DNA from: Bimastos eiseni
Lineage: Eukaryota > Annelida > Clitellata > Crassiclitellata > Lumbricidae
DNA: 64,000 bases
Direction of reading: 5' to 3'
Assembly (NCBI GenBank): GCA_959347315.1
Contig: OY365806.1
Coordinates: 51,946,068 to 52,010,067 of the forward strand
The stretch's first letter is position 1. Each line of letters starts with the position of its first letter. Position numbers and translations under genes: made by a program. Shown here in pieces: positions 10,901 through 25,900 of this stretch. The notes beneath the pieces are model-generated. The model was not told the origin of the DNA, made no database searches, and was given only the letters and a program-made list of their open reading frames with translations.

Positions 10901-13900
10901 CCTCAATTCATACTTTACCAGACTTGCTAATTCTCTCTCATCGGGTGTACCACCTTCAATTAAATCCTTTCATGACTATGCCAACCTCTAAGATGGATTC
11001 CTTTGCTCTTCTGTCTGCCTGCTCCTAATAACTTCTGACTATTAACCAAATACTAAAAAGTCACATAGTTCTGGAATAGATGACATTGATCCATGTATTG
11101 TATCTTCATTAAATGGATCTTTTGGCTGAACCCCTTGCGGACATAATTAACTGCTCGCTTAGAACTGGGATTGTGCCGCATTCAATAAAAATAATGAAAA
11201 TCATGCCAATTTTAAGCAAGGAACTTGAACTGAACCCTCCTACTACAGACCTAATTTAACAAGTCCCATTTTTCTAAGTTTTATCAAAAGGTTATGTATG
11301 ATCGACTTATAAGTCCAACATGAAGCATGCAAACATTATATACCCACTCCAACATGGCTTTCAGGCCGGTCATACCACCTCTATGCCCATTCTGGAGATG
11401 CATGACAAAATCAGTAAAGCAATGGATAGCAACAGCTTCTCATGGGCATATTCCTAGGCCCAGCTACAATGTTTGACATGTTCAATGCTTATCTCAAAAT
11501 GGGATTAGAGATTCTGCCCTCGCTTGGTTTGCAAATTATTTATTTGATTGCACTCAACAGGTCCTTTGCAATGGTAGCCTTTCTAGCCTATGTCTCATTG
11601 GATTTGATGTTGCTCAGAGGTCTATCTTGGACCCACTTCTATTTCTAATGACCTACCCAACTCTTCTACCCTTCTCTACACTTCATTCTTTTTGCATATG
11701 ATACAAATGTCTTCATTTCACACAATTCCTTGGTGCAATTGTTCCACATTGCTAATACAGAACTATCTTTAACAAGTGATTGATTTAGGGCAAACAAACT
11801 CTCGTTAAATTTGACAAAAACTAACTAATTTGTTTAGAGCAATTAACAAGGAAGTGCCACCAGAAAATTGTAATTTAATTATAGAATTTATGTCCATTCT
11901 GCAGGTCAAATCCTCCAAATTCCTCTGTGTTTGCATTGACCAGAATCTCAAATGGAATGATCACATGGATGTAATCTGTTTAAAAATTGCTAAATATGTT
12001 GGGGTACTCAAAAGAATTCAGCACCTATTGCCTATTAATATTTCACTCAGCTTATACAACACTTTGATCTATGCCTACATCACTGAATTATTGCAGCATG
12101 ATTTTTTACCACAACATACAATATACATCTTAAGAAGTTAATAATACTGCAGAAAAAGGCTTGTGTACTATAACTAAATGTCAATTCTTGGCACATATGG
12201 CACGGTACCTCCTTTTGCTAGTTTAAAGCTACTGAACATGACATGACCCATATTCGTTATCTGCAGATTTGTGAATTTATGTGCAAGTATACTCAAAATC
12301 TTCTTCCACTAGCTTTACAAGATCTCTTCCCCCAAACCTCCCATACATTTGAAACTAGATAAGAGGGCACAGTTTAGAAGTCTGCACAGATGTCTGCAAA
12401 TTTTCAGTTATCTACCAGGATGCCAAAAATGGAACAATCTACTATGTATCTGTCTCAGTGCTCTGGGTTTTTTCTGGTTCCACAGAATGGCACATGAATT
12501 TGTCCTTCGAAATGTATGTTTGTATTAGGCTATTTATATAGCGCCTCATATGAACCTCTCGAAGGCGCTAAATGTAGCTACCCAACAGATCTAAACAAAT
12601 GCAATTTCAGTAATTTAGAAAAGTTGGCTGCAAGCAGTGCAATGTTGCGAAGTTGTAAAGGAAGAGCGTTCCAGAATGATGGTCCAATGCATGAGAAGGC
12701 ACGGTTTCTCCGCACCGATGTATGGGAGCGTGGGACCATCGAGTCCCCACGGGCTGCAGCATGCAAGGATCGACGACCTGGCTGGCTGGAGACGGGAAGA
12801 CAGGGCTCTTTGATGTATTTTAGAGCCGTGCCGACCACTGATGTCAATCCCATGAGGATGATTTTAAATGTGATCCTATCCTCAACCGGGAGCCAGTGCA
12901 ATGTGTCACGCATATAGCTTGAAATATGCGAGTATTTTGGCACCTTGGCAACGACTCGGGCAGCGCAGTTGAGAACAGATTGAAGCTGTCTTATCTGGAA
13001 CTTTGGCAGACACGCAAGAACACCGCTGCAGTAGTCCAGGCGAATCAGCACGAAGGAGTGGACAGGAGTCATAGTGTGATCACTAGTTGAGAGTGTTATA
13101 TTATGTTTGTGTTTGTCCTTAATGCAGGACATTTTCATCCGTTCATCTGTTGGTTGAAACTCACTGGACCCATAAAGCGGGACTCCGTCCCTTCTGGGTT
13201 CCAGCTGTTTTCGAATACTAGTTATTGTCCACTCTAATTAACTGTATTGTTATTATAGCTGATTTTCACCTGTACTTGCTTAATGGAGAAATCATGTTTT
13301 TCTGGAAGCAATAAATTGAAGTTGATAATTTCAACTTTCTTCCAAAAGTTTTTAATTGTGCCTATTGTGTATAAGTTATCCTTCCTCATCTTTTCAAGGC
13401 ATAGAGCAAGTAGACTTCATGCTTGTGCTTGAAGTTACCATTAGCAGCGACCTTCGAGCGTCTATGCAAGTCAATCAGCTTCTAGGGATGAGCACCAGCC
13501 ACCTTCGTGCCCCATGATTACTGCAGGCTCACTGTCTGCTTCTTATGTTTTGTGCAAAGTTTAAAAAATTTCTGTACTTAAAAATTTGCATTTTCATCAA
13601 TTTTTTCAGACATTAGTACTGAATTATTTTTTGGTTTTCTGGTAAACCATTGTTTGCTTGAATGAATTTCAACTATAGGCTCGCATCAAAGCCAAGCAGC
13701 TTTCAAGTGCTTATGCTCTTCAGAAAGGAACATCTAAATTGGAGGCTGGTTCTCTGGCACCGCATCATCAAGTTGCTGCTGTGCCGCCCCAACAACAGCA
13801 GCAGCAGGCACAGCAGCAGCAGCCACAACAACAGCATCAGCAACAGCATGCAAGTTCCTTGTCACAACAGCCTCCACAAGCTGTCTCTCTGCCTCTACAG

Positions 13901-16900
13901 GCTGGTTCCCTGCCTCAACAGGCAGGTTCTCAGCCTCAGCAGTCTGGTTCCATGGTTCAGCAAGCTGGTTCCATGGTTCAGCAGGTTGGTTCTCTGCCAC
14001 AGCAGCCGGAACATAATCAGCAGAAGTTCTATCAGATGCAGAAAGTTCCTTATTCTTCTGACTCCATGCCAAACTTCTCATTTCTTGCCCACACTCAGCC
14101 GGTAAGCTTTTAATTAAACTTTACTTGTTAATAAACTTTCCTGGTAAAATGAATGAATTAAAGATCCCAATGATTTTTAATGCATTACTGTTGCTAATTA
14201 CTATTTTTGGTAGTTTATGCTGTAAATAATTGCTTTTGTTCATTAATGCTCTACAGTATTGGATTACTTTCATTAGGTAATGGTAACACAAAGCTCTGTT
14301 ACTTTACATTAATTTGGAATTATGAATTTTTTTCTTTTGAATCATGTAGGTCAGTAGATTGAACTATGAGCAGTGTTGGCACGAGACCAAAACCTCGAGA
14401 CCGAGACCAAGACTGAGAGGTCCAAGACCAAGACCGGGTGGTCCAAGACCAAGACCGAGGGTCCAAGACCAAGACCGATACTCTTTTTTTTATAAACAAT
14501 TCAATTTATTAAGATGCTAAAATGGAATAACATGCTTATAACATTAATTTCTTTGCTGAATGCTAATCTTAATAATGATTAGTGTTAATCTTAATAATGG
14601 TCCAGAAAACAGTTTTACTGGCCAGTCTGAAATTTTGCAGGTTCAGCCCTTGGCTTCGGCCTGAGAATATCACACCATAAATTACTTACATCTGAACAAG
14701 TATATTAACGTGCCGTTTGAATGGTGTAGGCCTACTTGTACTCGGAATTGTAGGTTAACAGTGACTACAGGTGGTCGACCACATAATTATTAGATTGTTT
14801 ATAAACCTTGACATCTGTGAAAGCAAATTTTGAAATGGCTGGTTCCGTTACAAATGCATTTTTTTGTCCACAGTAACATGTATAGATGGTCAGCACGGTA
14901 TAAATCGATAACAGGCGCGTAAAGCCTAAATATCCGGTGTCTAATAATTGAAAATAGCAGACAAATATCAATTAAATTGCTCTGATACGGCAAATGACCA
15001 AGAACGCTAACCTAAGACGGAGAAAAATCCTAAGAACGTTCCTTTAAGACCAAGACTGATGCAGTCGAGACCAAGACCGATGGTCCAAGACCAAGACCGA
15101 TGCATTCAAGACCAAGATCGCAGTTTTCTGGTCTCGAGACCGTCTCGATACCAAGACCGCGGTCTCGAGACTACATCCCTGACTAGGAGTATTGTGTAGC
15201 ATGCAAGTTGAAAAATATCTTTTGCTTATTGGCAAATTGGGTGATTATCAGAATTCTTGAATCATAAGTATAGAAAATGTTTTCGTAAATTGCAAAGTTG
15301 CAAACCTTGATCAATGTTGACTGTTTGTTTTTACTTCTCTAAAAGAAGCGCTACATTTTCTCGTATGATCTACAGCTACCATTGATTGCATGTGTTTGGT
15401 GATAAATAGTGTATTTATTAGTAATTAAAATAGTCAGTGACTAAAGTTACTGGAGATCTGCATGAGCACCAGTTGTAAGTTTAATTTATTTTATAAAAAT
15501 GGGCAACACTGACCATTGTGGTGCTAAAGTAAGTATTGCATTCATTATGCAAATTTTTGCTATTAAGAAATGTGATCTTCCATCTTATTTGTGTCTTGAG
15601 TGTAAGTCAAAGACCTGTTTCGTTGTCCTAGAATAGAAAAAATTCTCGATGTTTAGTCGAGTATATATGGTCTTTGACTGCAATGGAGCTATGAACACAT
15701 AATAGGTGTATGTGTGTGCATATGAACATATCATGCATATGCATGCATAACACCTTCATAATAGGTGTGTGGGTGTGTGTGTGCTGGTGTTCGTGTGTGC
15801 AGGTGTGTGTAGGTAGCCAATGAAGTTGTTTAAAAACAATTTCATATGTGTTTTCCACATTATTACTGCCACTTTGTACAGAAACTAACATTTTCTTGTC
15901 ATTAACTAAAACTTTCATCCTATTAGTTTTGTTACTAGGCTTGGGTTTGAATTTGCAATACGGCAAGTGTACATTTTGTGATTTTCTCTTATAGGGCTTC
16001 TCTTTCTACCAGACCTCTGGAGCACCTCAACTGCCAACTATGTGGTCACCTGTTGCTCAGTATATGCCATTTGATCTGCCGATGCCAGTAAGTTTTAACT
16101 GTGAGAAGATGCAGTTTATTAGTTTATGCCATTTGAAATATTACTTACTGTGTAGCATTTGCTTAAGACAAGCTGTGTCTACTGTAGATTGCCATGGAGA
16201 ATTGGGATGTTATACATAGAAGCTGTGGTTGAGTGGTTTATGCCATTTCAAATTTGGATTTCCGCTTTGAAGTTGCTCAGAGAAGCTCTAGTTGATTGGT
16301 ATATGTCATTTGAAAATGGGCTTGAATGGAAAAGCCATCTCAGGGTTTAATCACAAAGTCAGACCTGCTTGAGATAAGCATAGTTGGTATTTCCTAATAA
16401 TTTACCATCATGTCATTTAACTCTTTGTGCCTCATTCAATTGTAGTCCTCAGTTACATAAAAGGCAGTAGTATCATTGTTGAGTTAATGTAATGCTCCAG
16501 GTTTTGGACCTCTCTTGCTGAGACTCCTTGGGAGAATGCTGATGCATTTGTTTTTTATTGTTTAGATAGGCAAATTTGATCCCCGCCACCCGAACATTGA
16601 CTAATTCTTCTTCGCTAGGCAGGCAGAACATTGGTTAATTAGACGCATAGTATGCAGGTGCCTTGCATGGCTGGTAAAAGTTTGATTTAACCCCTGTAAT
16701 AACATGTCCCATCCGTTCATACTGTACTTGTAAACATACTGTTTGTCAGTTTAAAATCAGACAAAGATATTTATTACTAGATGTTTGCCCATCCTAAAAA
16801 GATATTTTTGATATGTGTTTTCACTCAAAATAGCCTGAGGGCATCTACCATTTTTTAAAACAATTTCAGATGTGTTTTCCACTTAAGATCATATCATTAG

Positions 16901-19900
16901 CAGCAAAATCTACTGAACTGAAATTAGCCTTGTTTTATGACATTTGTGTTCGTTTGTCTGCCAAGATGGTTAAAAATAATATGTTGAAATGAAAACTTTG
17001 AATCAGCCCATTTAAGTGGTCATAATAACAGCGCCATCTACAGCGGTTATGGGAAAAGTTCATTTCATGTAGGACTTTGTGACACTTCTCTTTGTTTATT
17101 GACTAGCTGTTAACTCATGAAGAATCACAGATCGAATAATATTTAGCTCACGATTTAACTGCAACTGTCATTGTTCGTTCTAGCTGTTAACCTGTGAAGA
17201 GTCAGATAGATGTTATAGTTGCATTTAATTTCATTTGTGAAACTTCTGTGCTGTTTGCATGTTCTGCATGCCTACTCTGTTATATGTTCTTAATGTATAA
17301 GCTATTATCATGATGTGTTTTAATTTTGTGTATACCAAGTCATTCCTTTTAGGTATTCAATGGATTTCCTCCTCCAATGCAGCCATTTGACCTGAGTACA
17401 ATGTCTGCAAACCGATTTGCCATTGCAGCAGATTTCAAAGTCCGGTAATTGTGTTGTGTTCATTTTCTAAAGAAAGGGATTAACTTTAACTTCAAACTAT
17501 CTGGATTATTTCATTGTTGTGTATTACAGTGGGTCTGTCTCCCTCCCTCCCTCCCTCCCTCCCTCCCTCCCTCCCTCCCTCCCTCCCTCCCTCCCTCCCT
17601 TCTAACAGACATGATATTTGTGAATTGTCGTCCTGACATGTAGTCTTTTATTGACCTATCAAAACTTTCCCAGTTTAGAAACAGCATTGGTATCTAGCTT
17701 GCATTATATAGTACGGTTCTATTGTAACTGCTAAAATATGGCTGCTCACATTTTTTTACATACATAGCAGAATGCATATTTCAGGCAGCCATATTTTTAT
17801 TGATGCTGTGTGCAGGTTAAATGTTGCTTTTGCTTGTCGAATCAGGTGGCACTGCCTCGGTTAAGCCACAGATGCTGAGAGCTTTGACTGCTACCATTAG
17901 TCTGGCACTCGGTGCTGATTGACATTTATGATGAGATGTAAATTTTGTTTGTTTCATTCTAGTCCAATGGCTGCTCATCATCCTCTCATGTCGACTGATG
18001 GTCAGGCACTCCTCATGTCTGGCCAACCAATTCAGCACCTTCTCATTCAGCCAGGATTCAAGACCAACATTGATGGCTCAGCCAGCCATGCTAAGGATCA
18101 CCATCAAGAGCGCGAGCAACCGCCACGCTTTAACAAGAAGCACGAACCACAGAACCGTTCAGTGCCCAATATACCTCCACCTGTAGAGACAATGGACGAA
18201 GCAGTGGCACCATCTCCAGCTGAGAACTTGGCAACCAGTAACAGTGGTCACCAATCGACCCGTGGTAGCCTTGACAGTAGTCTGCAGAAGCTAGGTGCTG
18301 AGCTACCAGCATCTACCCTTGAAACAGTGTCACACACCTCTGAAGTGCCAAAGATGCAGACAACAATAGCTATTGTCTCCAACAGTAGATATATGGGGAG
18401 TTCATCAGCCATGGGTCATGAACCGCCACTGTCACCCAATCAGAGAATGTTTGTCAATACAAATAGGTAATTTAAGATTATTGATTTTCCATCACTTGCA
18501 TCTCTTTTGCTAGATGATATAAACAGCTCTGTTCTGAATTCTGGGTTACTTTTGAAACAGACTTTGTCTTTTTCTTATTTGTATGCTTATTATATTTTAA
18601 AATTATGCCTTATTGGTTTTGGCTCTCATTCTGGAACCGGCTCTCATTGGCATTGCACTTGTTCCCCAGAGTCCGCTCTTGCTCTTTTATAATCGTTTTA
18701 AGACTGTCCTTTTAAGCTATGTGGGTGTCAGAAGTTCTCCTGAATATGAGGGGGCACTATATAACTTTGCAATGAATGAATGAATGAATGCATGCAAAGT
18801 AAGTAAATTTGAATCTGAGACTTCAGTCTAGCATACGTGAACAAGGTTGTTAGAAGAATCCACTCATTAGTCTTGAACATGCAGGCACATTACTGTGCTT
18901 CGTGGCAGTTTGCTTTTTCACGAGTTGTGCTGTAACCATCAAGTTTTATTTGATGTAACGATATTGTTGTTGTTTATTTATATGTTGTTCCTTTGTGCAT
19001 TTGTTATACATGAATGCATGACAAACTTCAACATTCTTGCTATTGTTGCATCAGCCACTCTCTGTGACATGAACTAGTGAGTCAAATGAGTTGCTGATAT
19101 TAGTTTGGTGCAGCAGCTGACGATCTTGAAAGTCGACAGGACCAGCGGGGCTAGTACACTGCGGTGAATTGTGGTGTAGTCAGATCTCTTGTTCTCCGAT
19201 GGCTTTCTAAACAGGCCAATGTACACCATAAACAGAGGCATGCAGCTTAAGCCGACAGATCAATCCGCGTGCATTGTTGATGATTCCAAGGAACCTTTTT
19301 GATGTGTTCCTATGTAAATGTGAGATGATGAAATGGACTGTTTTAACAGGTAACACAGCTGTAAATAACCTATTGTAATGCTCCAGTAATGCAAGACACC
19401 TGTATTTTTTCATACATTAACAAGGTTTTTATTTGTACTGCCGTCTACTTCAGTTTGCATTTATAAGTAGAATTGTGCCACATAATATTCGTATTTAATC
19501 GTCATCCGACACACATCTCCTGTTGACCTGGAGTTGCATGCTTTTAAAAAAAATCTCTTACATGTATATTTTCATTAAATTGAAATTTTTTAGCCAATGA
19601 GCAATCTATAAGATTTAAATTAAGTGATGCTCGACTTGGAAACATTTTAAAGGAATGTTTTAACAGATTAGAACCATACATGCCATGTGTGAGAGATCAT
19701 TTTAACCTGTCCGTTACAAAGTTTTAAACGTATAAGTGATGGCTCAGCTAAAATATAAGCATGCACTCAATTACCATTGCACTGAAAATGAAAAGTCCCC
19801 TTGAGAAATTTAGCAAATTTTACTTTAAAAATAAAGATATCGGCATTAGCAGTGCAGATGTGTATAGAGTGCATTAGGCCATCAGTTCGTTAAATGATAG

Positions 19901-22900
19901 CAGATTTTCAACTGTACAACTAGAGCTGTACCAATATCACTTTTTGCCGATTATGCCGATACCTGATTATTTTGCCTATTATTTCATTGTGTTTCCCTAG
20001 GGGACGTCTGGTTCCAATAGATAGACCTACTGCTACTGCCTATTGTTGTGATAGAAGCAAAACAATTGCTCGTAGGAGACATATCCATGTAGTTGGGGAC
20101 TAATCCTAGGCAGGCAATACAGATTAGACACACTGCCCGCTGTCGAACTGTGCCCGGGGTAATTAAACGCCAAGGAATGGCTGGCCAGTTCACAGCCACC
20201 GATCTAGTATCAGGCGACTGAAATGTTTCGGGGAGATCTGATTGGCAGCTATCATGTATTCAGTAGGCATGCCTCCACGATGTATATTCATCGGTTTCTC
20301 TGTTGAATCGGCCAGCGATTCCTTGGCTTGAATTGGCCAGCCATTCCTTGGCCTTTAAGCAGGCACTATGACTTACTCTGCAGTGTCTGCATAACAACTA
20401 TGTTGACACGTTCCCACACTCTATACTAGCACAGTGGGTGGTCTCACCACAGGTCTGAAGAAGCCATTAGCTCGATGACAAAATATGGGAACGGAAGGAA
20501 ATGCCGCCCTTCACAGACCCACTGATATTTCTGTCCTCATTTTACTTTTATAGTCTGAAAATAATATTTTAAAATAAAAAAAATTATTTTTATTATCGGC
20601 GCCAATGTTCTTGCTGATATCCGATACTGCCGATATCTCTATAATCGGCCAGCTGATTAATCGGTACAACTCTATGTACAACATAGATTTGAAGATAGCA
20701 TATTAACCAATCGATATCCTTTCGACAACCCAGATAAGAAATGTTATTGAGGAAGATTTTTAGAAATAATAATGTCTGAAACATTGATTATTTGTTTCCT
20801 AACTTATTGCTTTAGCTATACAGAAACTGTCTTATGGAATGTTTATCAAAAAATTTTAGGAATCTGGAATTGACTCAACCGGACAGACAACAGTGGTAAC
20901 AGAATAGCAGAGCAGTTTGTTAAGTTGATTATGATTGAAGTTTGAATTCCAATTACAGTATAATGTATTGTACTCTGAGGATCAATGTTTTGCTTTTTGT
21001 AACTGTTATTTTGAGCTAGATCGGTTTTCAGTTAGCTGTTGTTATTCTCCATATTCAACAGACATGGTGGTGGAGGAAACTATCGCGGAAGACGGGGTGC
21101 TGGTGGAAGTCGTATGGGAGAAAGGGATGAGAATGGAAGGGTTAGTCTTCTGCATTCAATGTCTGCTTGGGATTGCTTTGTAATAATAATTTTAATTGTA
21201 GTATAATAAAGGAAACTAGTAATAATCTGATAGCTTCTGTAGTGCCATTGTATTAATTTTCTAGGCATCAGGCGATGGTTACCATGCAAGTGAAATCGGT
21301 GTGCAACTGTGCATGCCAAATTCCTGGTAAATTTGAATCGGAAACAAGGAGTTCGGACCGAGTAGCCATAGAAAAAGAGTATGGAGGAAGTGAGCCCAGG
21401 AAGAAATGCATTTGTAGTTGAGGTTTGAATGCCATTGCGAATCAAATGTCTACCAACAGAGTCAGAGTCTAGAGCTGGCGACATAAGCGTGCACATCTGT
21501 GGCCAACTCGGACGTTGACAGACCTCTGTGCTTTGTGGTGGCACGGCATGTGAAAGATTACATATAATGTCCAAAACATTCATTATTCTCTGCCCACCAT
21601 TTTCTTTGTTATGATACAGCACGACACTCTGTTATTTGATTTATCTTATTTTAGGGCAGTTCAATTATTTGACTTCTAAAAGTATATCTTACAATCACAG
21701 TACATGTAAATTAAAGGCAGAATCATTGGTTCTTTTTTGTCCTTATTGTTTAACCACAAAATATTTGGATCTCTCACCTTAATCAAAAGTCTACACAAAA
21801 CATCAAACCAAAGAAAGCTAAGTTAATCTTTAACTTCACAAACCCCAAAAGTAGACCAATCTCTCCTTCAATTGAAACTGAGGCCTAATCCTTATCGTTG
21901 ACTGACGATTTATATGACACCGTTATTCTTAATAACTTGCGTTGAAATCATACGTGTTGACCACATTTTGCGTGTCGACTGCCACTCAACTCTCAGGATG
22001 AACACTGTGCTAACTCCCTTATCTTGCAGTGTAGGGGTCTTTGCACAATTACGTAATGCTGAAAATGCGTTGCTTGGGACTGAATTTTGAACTCAGCGGG
22101 TGTGCCCCGATTGTGTCTTTCTTAACTAACACAGGCATCACCAGACATCTTTAGGAAGCGCGTCTGATGTTTCGCGTGGCAGCCCTGTTTGTGTTTGATG
22201 GTCATATGACTAGTACCATATCTGCATGTCAGTAACTAATGCCACAATGCGCCTTCAGATTGGAAATAGCAGTTGCTTTAATATAGAAAAATATCAAATA
22301 TCTAAAAATGTGCAAATTTCAGAAGTTAAATGTAGACGATCATAATATTGATGCATATCAAACGGGCTTGATTTGCATATTGAATTTCGCCCCGCTTTCG
22401 TATGACGTTTTAAATTAACTACCGCCTTTCTGAATATATTCATGTTAGCTGAAAAACGATTGGGAGAAGAACGTTTTTTAGAAATGTTATTTCACCAGAG
22501 CATTCCAGTTCTGAGCCTTTGCGAGCTGCCTTTCGTGTTTTCGATGATGAGTTCTCACGTCATTTGCTTCTTGCCTTGTTCTGCTGTGTTCTGGCTTCAC
22601 GTTCTCCTCTTGGCGTGTTCTCACCTCTTCCGCTTCTTGCCGCAACTCTCTAGCTTTCACGCCAGAGCCTCCTTTTTAGTAATGTTTTTGGCGCTTGCTT
22701 TTTATGGGCACTACCACACTGATTCGCTAACTGATGTAAAATATGCGCTACTAATGGCATATAAAATCATTTAAGTAGATATCTTGAAGGGGCGCTATAT
22801 AAATGTTTCATTACATTATATGAAGGAGCGTATAAATGCCTGGCTATATGCATACTTGCCTTATGTTTACGCTGCTTGTAGCGATGCACAACTGGACCGA

Positions 22901-25900
22901 ACTCCAAACCAAGGGACAAGGTCCGGGTGGCTTCACCATCAACAAAGTTCAGCCTCGAGACTGCGTCTTTTCCTCCCCTTCAGCCATCATCGGTAAATGA
23001 ATCTGTGGTATCTTGGCATCTTCAATCTTCAAATGTCATATGCAATGTGGAGTTATGGTTTTATAATTATTGCACAGTAAGGGTAGGTGATCAGTTAACT
23101 TTTTTTACAAGCCTCAACTGACTCTGGGATGGTTTGTCAACTTCTGTTGATTCATAGATTTGAACATTGGTCACAGAATTTAAATGTTTCTGTGTAAACA
23201 ATCTGTCACTGTCCATAATAGGCTATTCATGATGAATATCTGGGCTTTCTATTCATGCCAAGTGTGTTATTCTAGCCTCATCTGAGCCTGGCTATTAATG
23301 GTGGAAATATGGCATTTTAGGGATTCATTAAATTGTTACAACTGAAATTGAAGACTTTAAAATTATTTCGTTGTTATGCGTTTAAAACATATTTATTTAT
23401 CACTTTCTCTCAAACATCCACCTAGTTTTGTCAGTTGAGTCACATAAGATCGTTTTTGTTGCCTACCAACTCAGTGCTTATTTAGAGTTAACCCTTTGAC
23501 TCCCAACATTTGTCCATATAAATGGCATCAAATCCGTTGATTTTGATACGCTTTTGTTCAGTCATAGAATGTATCAGAAAAGAAAGAACTTATTGCTATG
23601 GCTGATACTTGATATGAAATTCAGTCCAGCATCCAACTGGCACAAACATATGCACTTTGGACAACCATTCATTGTTTCTTTTCATTTTTCTGGGTTCCTG
23701 TATGGTCCAGTAGAACACATTTCACATTGACGTGGATGAATTCCATATGGGCGTACATCAACAAGTTTATGACCATTTGGAGTCAAAGACACGTTATTAT
23801 TCTTGCACTTCTCCTTTTCAGATCTGTTTTTTTTTCTGTAACCAATATTTTCCAAACTGTTGCTTTAAAGAGCTGGTCAAGACACTGTCATGCTGTGGAA
23901 TCAAGTACAACTAAACTACTTTGGTAGAATTTTTAATGGAAGGTAGTTGCACACTTGTGCACACTACAGGCATCAATGTCGACCACTGCTTTGTGCACTG
24001 TAACCACTCGATTCTCGACTTCATATATCAACTCAGTCGTTTTGACCATCACCAGAACTGTCATTATCTCCATTGTCACTTCTGTTACCAGCCTCCGGTA
24101 GGTGACGGGAAGCAATAAATGCAAATGGCGTGTGTTATGTACACAACGTGCTGCGCGTTCCGTAAAACTTGCTTACGTCCATTCCTAGGTGTAAATGATG
24201 GCTCTTTCAAGAACTCACTGAAAAATTTAGAACAAATTTCACCTTGGTTTTCTAGTATAAACAGTCACAGCAACCAAAACTTCCAGTCCAACTAAGACAC
24301 GAATATGCCCATATGTACCTAACACATACCTGCTAAGTGTTATAGGATAAAGAACAGGTTTAGGGACATCTTATAACAGCAATGGTCTTTGATGTCTTAC
24401 CATTTTATTGACTCACTGATGGATATTGTTAACCCATGTCTGTACCTTTCGAATACTTATGTTTTACATCTCACGGCAGTTTCTTATGATCTTACCATTT
24501 GCCTTTTCTTTATCTACAACACTATTAGGCATATTTACATTAATATTATTCTTTATTAACATTAGTTTTTGTATTTTGTTTTTTTTTTGGTTTTGTTTAA
24601 ACTGCACATGTAAATTCTTGTAAATTGTGTATATACACAATTTATTTACACAATGTAATGCAATATCAAGTTAAGGAATATTTCTATATGTGCATTGTTA
24701 TATTTATATATTTATGCAATGCTATCTAAGCATTATTAAATGTAGATTTAATAAACCTGCTGTTTTGATCGAGTAAGAGGCAATTGATATATTCTAAAGA
24801 ATCTTAACCATTGGTGATCTCACCAATGATTCTTACCATCTCCTTTTGCTGTCCTGTGATCTGGAGGATGTGCCTTGTGGTGCAGTGGACTCCCAAGTTC
24901 TTGGCACTTGTTGCGGATGGTTCGGCTGATGTTCTTCCTCGAGCATTCCAGGAGATGATCGATGATGCTTGGTTGCACTCCTTGCAGTTCCCATCAGAAT
25001 GTACATGCTTGGTGTGAAGCCACTGGTTCAGCAGCACTCGACCCAGGCGTAGTCTGGACATTTGGACCTCTTGCCTGCGCGGGGTATCCGCATACTTGAT
25101 CCTGGTAGACGTGAGAGGCTCGATATGCTTGTAGAATGCTCCTTTCAGGTTGTCGGTGTACTCCTGCCACTTCTCCACTATGTGTCGGTTGATCTTTGCG
25201 ATCATCTCCTGTCTCTCGATGTACATAGTGGAGTTGACCGCCGGTAAGTGAAGTCCTTCTTTCGCCGCTGCGTCGGCCTCTTCATTTCCATGGATACCCA
25301 CTTGGCTCGGGATCCACACGACCGTGACGTCGCACGGGCCAAGTCTGTTTGTGCTCTCGAGGGCCTCAGTCATCAGCATCGGTCTCGAGTCTGATCGCTG
25401 GGCTTTCACCGACTCCGCAGCGCTGAGTGAATCGGTGAAGATGGCGAATCTGCTGCTCGCGAGCGTTCGGTTCTTGCAGATCCAGTTGATAGCGTCCCGT
25501 ATCGCCATCAACTCAGTTGCATATACACTGGACGAGTCCGCCAGTCACAGGATTCAGGTGATTTCTACAAAGCACGATGCTACAACTAAAATTGCTAAGA
25601 TGTCTTCAACTCCAAACAATACATTTACTTCATCGAGCTGTGTCCGTGATGGTTCGCCTGGTCTTTGCTTGTTGTAGCTGGTGTTCGATCTGGTCATCCA
25701 GATTCTTCAACTTCGCTGCCTTGTTTCTCAGTCTGTTTCTTTCGTAGATGAACAGTTATCATTCCAAAACAGTAATGGTTTATGACGTCTAACTTTAGAG
25801 CTTACCTTTCGCTCAGGCATAACAGAGGAAACGGTTTCGTGCAATTCTTCCATGAAAACATGAAAGGTTGCATCGAGGTCGTCTGATATTATGCCGTCAT

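Noticed and set aside
13734..14081. Open frames on the minus strand and in a second plus frame of the Gln-rich exon
   Set aside because: Shadows of the triplet-repeat composition; the plus frame starting at 13679 has matching splice phases and continues the RRM.
17538..17600. CRISPR-like regular array
   Set aside because: It is a 4-base microsatellite without spacers in a eukaryotic intron.
22442..22774. 110-residue open frame rich in Leu/Phe/His as a membrane protein gene
   Set aside because: No initiation or splice context, composition like pyrimidine-rich repeat DNA, and its 3' end merges into an L2 LINE tail.
25324..25677. 117-residue plus-strand frame crossing the LARP4 exon copy
   Set aside because: Antisense of LINE RNase H fused to the exon copy; no start context or splice evidence.
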